From positions 4,526,001 to 4,590,000 of the forward strand of contig NZ_CP120836.1 of the NCBI RefSeq assembly GCF_049200465.1: a stretch of 64,000 bases of DNA, read 5' to 3'. The DNA comes from Leptothermofonsia sp049200465. Its GTDB lineage: Bacteria; Cyanobacteriota; Cyanobacteriia; Leptolyngbyales; Leptolyngbyaceae. Under the pieces are notes generated by a model. It worked only from the letters and a program-made list of their open reading frames with translations. It made no database searches and was not told the DNA's origin. Of this stretch, positions 59,707 to 64,000 are shown in pieces. Position numbers and translations under genes: made by a program. The first letter of the stretch is position 1. Every line of letters begins with the position of its first letter.

Positions 59707-61389
59707 ATGCCCCTGTCGCGATTTTTGATTCTCATCACTGGCATCATCCTGATCTTGGGTTTAGCGATCTGGTTGATTGATTCTCTTCAGCGCTTATTCT
59801 GGCAACTGTCTTACTACCCGCTGTTGTCACAGGCGCTTCTGTTTCTGATCATTGTCCTGATAGGGTTGCTGATTGCGGCCTTTGTCTACTATTTTTTCTG
59901 GCTACCTCAACAACAGAAACGCAAGAAAAAACGGGCGCGGCGATCGCAACCTAGAGTGCCCATCGCCAAAACAGAAGCCGCAGAAGAAACCTTGAAAGCA
60001 GTACGGCAGCAGGTTGCCCAGATTCAGGACGAAGTAGCCCGTCAGGAACTGTTGATGCGCTCCCGTGAAATTGAGCAAAACTTTTCACGAGGAGAAATCC
60101 AGGTTGTAGTGTTTGGTACCGGATCAGCCGGTAAAACCTCCATTGTGAATGCGTTGATTGGTCGCATGGTGGGCGAGGTGGGTGCCCCGATGGGAACGAC
60201 GGAGGTGGGTGAAACCTACTCGCTCAAGCTGAAGGGGTTAAATCGAGAAATCCTGATTACTGATACCCCCGGAATTTTGGAAGCAGGGGTTGCGGGAACG
60301 GAGCGGGAACGACTGGCACGCAAGTTAGCAACTGAAGCCGATTTGCTGCTGTTTGTCCTGGATAATGACCTGCGTAAGTCTGAATATGACCCCTTGCAGG
60401 CGCTGGCAGAAATTGGGAAGCGATCGCTGGTTGTGCTCAACAAATCAGACCTCCTCCCTGACGAGGATCGGGAAACAATTCTGGCCCGCCTGCGCGAACG
60501 GGTGCGGCATCTGGTAGCGCCTGCTGACGTGGTTGCCGTTGCAGCCCGGCCTCAAGCAGTCAGGCTGGAAGATGGGCAAATGTTTCAACCTGACCCCGAC
60601 ATCATGCCCCTGATTCGCCGCATGGTGGCGGTTCTGCGGGCGGAAGGGGAAGACCTGGTGGCTGACAATATCCTGCTGCAATCTCAGCGACTGAGTGAGA
60701 AGGCTCGTAATCTAATTGACGTTCAGCGTCGCCGCCAGGCTGACAAACTTGTGGAGCGGTTTCAGTGGATTGGAGCCGGAGTAGTTGCTGCAACTCCCTT
60801 ACCCGTTGTAGATATGCTGGCAGCGGCGGCTGTCAACGCTCAGATGGTGGTGGAAATTGGGCGAGTTTACGGATGTGAAATTAATACGGAACGGGGACGG
60901 GAACTGGCCCTTTCCCTGGGCAAAACCCTGGCCAGTCTGGGTATCGTCAAAGGAGCGATTACCCTTGTGACCACGGCCCTCCAACTCAGTATTGGGGGCA
61001 TGTTGGTAGGGCGGGCCATTCAGGGAGTGACAGCCGCTTACCTGACCCGGATTGCCGGTAAAAGCTTTATTGAATACTTCCGGCATGACCAGGATTGGGG
61101 AGACGGGGGCATTACCGAAGTTGTGCAACGCCAGTTTCAATTGAATCGCCGGGATGAATTTATTAAATCGTTTGTGCAGGAGGCAATTACGCGGGTGGTG
61201 AATCCTCTGCATTTGAATCAGCCGGAGGAGGAAGATGAAGCGATATTGGAATTGGAAGAATTACAACTTGAGGTAGAATTGGAATCTCTATTGCCTCCTT
61301 CACGATCGCCGAACCCTAAACACTTAGGTGCGAATCTTGAAGAGGATTGGGAACCGCGCAACTCCAATTCAGACGATTGGGAAGCGTGA
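59707..61389 (+). CDS. Membrane-anchored GTPase with DUF697 domain
   Basis: The ATG at 59707 (MPLSRFLILITGIILI) gives 560 residues. Two N-terminal helices (about 5-25 and 43-63) are followed by a basic patch (KRKKKRARRSQ). The GTPase domain has G1 GTGSAGKTS (137-145), G3 DTPGI (about 185) and G4 NKSD (about 246). DUF697 follows with GVVAATPLPVVDMLAAAAVN and GRVYGCEINTERGRELA. The C-terminus is Glu-rich and acidic. Such proteins occur widely in cyanobacteria and plastids; role unknown, probably membrane-associated. Confidence 0.88.
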   Translation: MPLSRFLILITGIILILGLAIWLIDSLQRLFWQLSYYPLLSQALLFLIIVLIGLLIAAFVYYFFWLPQQQKRKKKRARRSQPRVPIAKTEAAEETLKAVRQQVAQIQDEVARQELLMRSREIEQNFSRGEIQVVVFGTGSAGKTSIVNALIGRMVGEVGAPMGTTEVGETYSLKLKGLNREILITDTPGILEAGVAGTERERLARKLATEADLLLFVLDNDLRKSEYDPLQALAEIGKRSLVVLNKSDLLPDEDRETILARLRERVRHLVAPADVVAVAARPQAVRLEDGQMFQPDPDIMPLIRRMVAVLRAEGEDLVADNILLQSQRLSEKARNLIDVQRRRQADKLVERFQWIGAGVVAATPLPVVDMLAAAAVNAQMVVEIGRVYGCEINTERGRELALSLGKTLASLGIVKGAITLVTTALQLSIGGMLVGRAIQGVTAAYLTRIAGKSFIEYFRHDQDWGDGGITEVVQRQFQLNRRDEFIKSFVQEAITRVVNPLHLNQPEEEDEAILELEELQLEVELESLLPPSRSPNPKHLGANLEEDWEPRNSNSDDWEA

Positions 61390-61516
61390 AGACGATATTA
61401 ATTAAGTGATTAGTAAGCGTGTCAATTTTTTTGTGAATTCTTAAAAGGGAGTCGGGGTTAATCAAGGGTTTAAGGCGTCGGAGCAACGGTTTCAGAATCC
61501 ATCCTGAATAAACGGC

Positions 61517-61711
61517 TCATGAATCAAACTGCGATCGCCCCCCGCAATAACCTGCCAAAATGCCTCGCAACTCTGTCAGTCCGGCAGTATTGGCTGCGAT
61601 TTGCTGCATATTGGCTGCTTGTTGTTCTGCAACTTGCATCAGAATCTGGCGAATTTCAGCAATCTCAGTATTGTGTTTTTCAATCGCCTGCTCAACTTCT
61701 TCGAATGTCAT
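61517..61711 (-). CDS. Small coiled-coil protein
   Basis: 64 residues: MTFEEVEQAIEKHNTEIAEI then a helical heptad-like stretch QILMQVAEQQAANMQQIAAN and a Gly-rich end. It resembles small coiled-coil proteins common in cyanobacterial genomes. A truncated paralogue lies at 61862-61957, which supports reality. Confidence 0.5.
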   Translation of the reverse strand: MTFEEVEQAIEKHNTEIAEIRQILMQVAEQQAANMQQIAANTAGLTELRGILAGYCGGRSQFDS

Positions 61712-61750
61712 AGGCTTTCGATATTCGTGGATGGCAAATCATAGCCCAAA

Positions 61751-61869
61751 TAAGTAGGTAGTCATCATTGATTTGTAAAGGAGGGAGTGGGGAAGCAGCC
61801 CCCAGACGGGGGGTTTCACCCCCTCCACCCCCGAAATTATCCTTAATTTAATTGCACCTAGCTACTTAG
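61751..61869. repeat. Family B repeat (copy 4)
   Basis: TAAGTAGGTAGTCATCATTG, GGAGTGGGGAAGCAGCCCCC, GGGGTTTCACCCCCTCCACC and TTAATTGCACCTAGCTACTT. Its right end truncates the small paralogue at 61862, giving its stop codon. Confidence 0.78.
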
Positions 61870-61957
61870 CTGCCTGGAAACACCCCTCATCATTTTTAAT
61901 TTCCGTGATTTTGATAGTATGCTGCGCAATTGCCTGCTCCATCTCTTCCTGGGGCAT
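61862..61957 (-). pseudogene. Truncated paralogue of the 61517 coiled-coil gene
   Basis: 31 residues: MPQEEMEQAIAQHTIKITEI, KNDEGCFQAAK, then TAG. It aligns with EEVEQAIEKHNTEIAEI of the neighbouring gene and then breaks off into a family B repeat, whose sequence provides the stop. It is therefore probably a duplicate cut by the repeat. Confidence 0.5.
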
Positions 61958-62031
61958 TTTCTCTCAACGTCTTTCCTCAACTTGAAATAGTTTACTGCAT
62001 TCCCCCCATCCTGCTGCCAGGAGCGTAAACC

Positions 62032-62172
62032 TCAATGGGGGTAACCATTCCCAGGGGGGGCAGGCACCATCTCGCTGCGAAAATCAAGAATTTGCACGAT
62101 CAGCAGGTAGGCAATGCTGATGGCAATGGCGATCGCGCCTGTAATCACAGCAATAACCTTAGACCGATCCAT
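62032..62172 (-). CDS. Small single-helix membrane protein
   Basis: The ATG at 62172 gives 46 residues: MDRSKVIAVITGAIAIAISI, then AYLLIVQILDFRSEMVPAPP and GNGYPH. One membrane helix (about 6-28). A similar short protein is common in cyanobacteria as far as I recall, but has no function name. Upstream in-frame ATGs (62190, 62229) add residues without family support. It diverges from the ABC ATPase gene. Confidence 0.6.
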   Translation of the reverse strand: MDRSKVIAVITGAIAIAISIAYLLIVQILDFRSEMVPAPPGNGYPH

Positions 62173-62271
62173 AACCGCTCCGAACGTCTCCATCCACAGT
62201 GTATAGCAGGGTACTATGGGGTAGGCCAACCGATGGAAACTTTTAGGCGACCGGATATATCTAAAAGATCT

Positions 62272-63264
62272 ATGGAATCTGTTAATCAGGAAGCAACCGA
62301 ACCAACCGTTGAACCAACTGTTGCCAAACGTCCAGCGGTTGTGGAAACCTATGAGCTGCGAAAGACCTACCGAACTGGATTCTGGCTCACTCAGAAAATT
62401 GTTTCCCTGAAAAGCTGCACTTTACAGGTGTTCGAGGGAGAAACCTTTGGCTTACTGGGTCCAAACGGTGCAGGTAAAACAACATTGTTGAAAACGTTGC
62501 TGGGTATTACTCGCCCATCGGGAGGTAAGGCCAAACTGCTGGGGGAACCCGTGGGCGATCGCGCCATCAAACAACGGGTGGGTTACTTGCCTGAAAATCC
62601 CTATTTCTATGACTACCTCACGGGATGGGAAATTTTGCAGTTCACAGCTGGATTGTTTCGCATTCCCCGTTCTGTGCAGAAGCAGCGAATTCCCGAATTG
62701 CTTGACCTGGTGGGACTGGCCCATTCCGCCGCCAAGAAAAAGCAACTGCGGCAATATTCCAAAGGGATGCTGCAACGAATTGGCATGGCACAGGCACTCA
62801 TTAACGATCCAGAGGTGGTGTTTCTGGATGAACCCATGTCTGGGTTAGATCCCATGGGCCGTTATCAAATTCGGGAAATTATCCTGTCACTAAAATCCCA
62901 GGGACGGACAATTTTCTTCAATAGCCATGTACTGTCAGATGTGGAAATGATTTGCGATCGCGTCGGCATTCTGGCTCAAGGCGAACTCATTTGCATGGGC
63001 TCGTTGCAAGAACTATTGGGTACAGCCGATACCTACTTCGTTAAAGGCAAGGGTGGCAGTCTGGATGTTCTCAAAAAACGGATGACCAATTTGGGATTTC
63101 AGGATGGCTGCTGGTATGGGCATTTGCAAGGCGACCCCTACGATTTTCTGGCAACACTTAACCTGATGGGTGCCCAGATTTTAACGGTAAACCTGTCACG
63201 CCCCACTTTGGAAGAGTTTTTTGTTCAGCAACTGCGCGATCTCGGCATCTATACCAGCAGCTAA
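62272..63264 (+). CDS. ABC-2 type transporter ATP-binding protein
   Basis: The ATG at 62272 gives 330 residues (ATG at 62233 adds 13). Walker A is LLGPNGAGKTT, signature QYSKGMLQRIG, Walker B VVFLDEPMSGLDPMGR and switch His in FFNSHVLSDVEMICD. The C-terminal 90 residues (TADTYFVKGKGG, LSRPTLEEFFV) are typical of ATPases of ABC-2 exporters (multidrug, polysaccharide or lipid). The permease gene is not adjacent downstream, so the partner is elsewhere. Confidence 0.9.
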   Translation: MESVNQEATEPTVEPTVAKRPAVVETYELRKTYRTGFWLTQKIVSLKSCTLQVFEGETFGLLGPNGAGKTTLLKTLLGITRPSGGKAKLLGEPVGDRAIKQRVGYLPENPYFYDYLTGWEILQFTAGLFRIPRSVQKQRIPELLDLVGLAHSAAKKKQLRQYSKGMLQRIGMAQALINDPEVVFLDEPMSGLDPMGRYQIREIILSLKSQGRTIFFNSHVLSDVEMICDRVGILAQGELICMGSLQELLGTADTYFVKGKGGSLDVLKKRMTNLGFQDGCWYGHLQGDPYDFLATLNLMGAQILTVNLSRPTLEEFFVQQLRDLGIYTSS

Positions 63265-63295
63265 AACTCGAAACTCATCTACCCATCCACCCATC

Positions 63296-63418
63296 TATAG
63301 CTGTCTATAGCTAGATTAACCAGGCTTAGGACGGAGTGTAGGTTCCGCCCCTGGTAGGGGGCGAAGCCCCCACTCCCTCTCTAATTCCAATGTCCTAACG
63401 CACTTGCGTAGAGCTATA
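63296..63418. repeat. Family A repeat (copy 9)
   Basis: TATAGCTGTCTATAGCTAGA, TTAACCAGGCTTAGGACGGA, GGGGGCGAAGCCCCCACTCC and CAATGTCCTAACGCACTTGC to AGAGCTATA, between convergent genes. Confidence 0.75.
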
Positions 63419-63432
63419 ATACAACAGTTTAG

Positions 63433-64000
63433 CTAAGAAAAATGTTGCAAAATGCAGCCACTTCGGGGTGGCAAAGCGATTTGTAAAATGGCACCCTCCG
63501 CATCCTGGCTCCATTCAAATTCAGCCGGGCCAAATAACTGCTGGTTAAATCGAGACTTCAGCCCCACCGCTGCTGGAATCACACTTGCTTTGGCCGGAGC
63601 AGTGCCAATATTTACAGCAACCAGCAATTCCTTATCGCCTAAAACACGGGCAAACACATACATTGTGACTTCAGCAAAGAGAACTCGATAATCCCCTGTT
63701 CGTAAAGCAGGATAAGCATGACGCAGGGAAATGAGTTTGCGGTGATAGTCAAGAATTTCTCGATCCCAATCCGATTCCAGGGGAAAGCCCCGGCGAGAAT
63801 CGGGATCCAAAGCTCCCGGTAAGCCGACTTCATCGCCGTAATAAATACTGGGAGCACCGGGAAATGTGAGTAGCAGCAGCGTTGCGAGTTCTACGCTGGC
63901 TCTGTCACCCCCTGCAATCGTAATCAGCCGTGCGGTGTCATGGCTTGCCAGTAAATTCAACTGGGTTAGCTGAATCTCCCACGGATACAGGTTCAAAAGC
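63433..64000 (-). CDS. GH13 alpha-amylase-family protein, C-terminal part (cut by the window edge)
   Basis: About 188 residues of the C-terminal end are present: LLASHDTARLITIAGG carries the transition-state Asp with its preceding His, then LLLLTFPGAPSIYYGDEVGL, PDSRRGFPLESD, LRTGDYRVLF and a C-terminal beta domain. The order resembles neopullulanase/cyclomaltodextrinase-type enzymes that degrade maltodextrins, rather than a saccharifying secreted amylase, but the assignment is tentative. The reading frame continues off the window. Confidence 0.85.
   Translation of the reverse strand, partial: LLNLYPWEIQLTQLNLLASHDTARLITIAGGDRASVELATLLLLTFPGAPSIYYGDEVGLPGALDPDSRRGFPLESDWDREILDYHRKLISLRHAYPALRTGDYRVLFAEVTMYVFARVLGDKELLVAVNIGTAPAKASVIPAAVGLKSRFNQQLFGPAEFEWSQDAEGAILQIALPPRSGCILQHFS

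Overview
The window is cyanobacterial chromosome. It carries photosystem II core genes, phycobilisome genes, magnesium chelatase ChlI, a ferrochelatase with a chlorophyll-binding tail and Psb27. The octamer GCGATCGC and its core GCGATCGC-like variants recur throughout, as in many cyanobacteria. Intergenic spacers are filled with palindromic interspersed repeats and GGGTGGATG / CTCAAAA type low-complexity DNA, typical of large-genome filamentous (Leptolyngbya-like) cyanobacteria. No tRNA, rRNA, CRISPR array or intact insertion sequence was recognised.

Region 1 (1-7260) is the most distinctive. It holds the 3' end of a phycobilisome core-membrane linker (apcE), a small ORF, an allophycocyanin-alpha (apcD-like) gene with two +1 homopolymer frameshifts, then divergent psbD, psbC, a small Cys-containing membrane protein, psbB with a long C-terminal tail, and a psbH with a second membrane helix. 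apcE-apcD-psbD-psbC-psbB-psbH side by side is the hallmark of the far-red light photoacclimation (FaRLiP) cluster, which builds chlorophyll f-containing PSII and red-shifted allophycocyanin. The PSI genes, the rfp regulators and chlF (psbA4) are not in the window; the cluster stops after psbH.

Region 2 (7260-25600): a flippase-like membrane protein, a GT-C-like membrane protein, chlI, ruvC, a SRPBCC protein, two small membrane proteins, folK, a Nudix hydrolase, aquaporin, an epoxide-hydrolase-like enzyme, a DUF2330/RnfD-like pair, a DJ-1/PfpI protein, a MOSC-ATL fusion, an HtrA-type protease, peptide deformylase and a short TSUP permease.

Region 3 (25600-39750): several decaying genes (Uma2 nuclease, amidohydrolase), a receiver-domain protein, a glycine-rich membrane protein, a possible 6S-like RNA, a GH57 glycosidase, a histone-deacetylase-like hydrolase, gyrA, a methyltransferase and a tyrosine recombinase.

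Region 4 (39750-51000): hemH, the PSII S4 protein, a fibrillin-like protein, rplY (frameshifted near its end), purA, an adenosine-deaminase-like enzyme, psb27 and the phosphate transporter genes pstB-pstA-pstC. The expected pstS is a pseudogene with a repeat inserted in it.

Region 5 (51000-64000): lipase, VOC protein, TPR proteins, a VTE6-like DUF92 kinase, a subtilisin, trpS, a methylenetetrahydrofolate reductase, an EF-hand-like protein, a DUF697 GTPase, small coiled-coil genes, an ABC ATPase and the 3' end of a GH13 amylase.

Two themes cut across the window. Several palindromic repeat families sit in gaps, next to start or stop codons, and inside dead genes. Intergenic-type low-complexity DNA also appears translated in frame inside at least three enzymes. 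Three frameshifts each lie in a G/C homopolymer with one extra base, so assembly error must be weighed before calling those genes dead.
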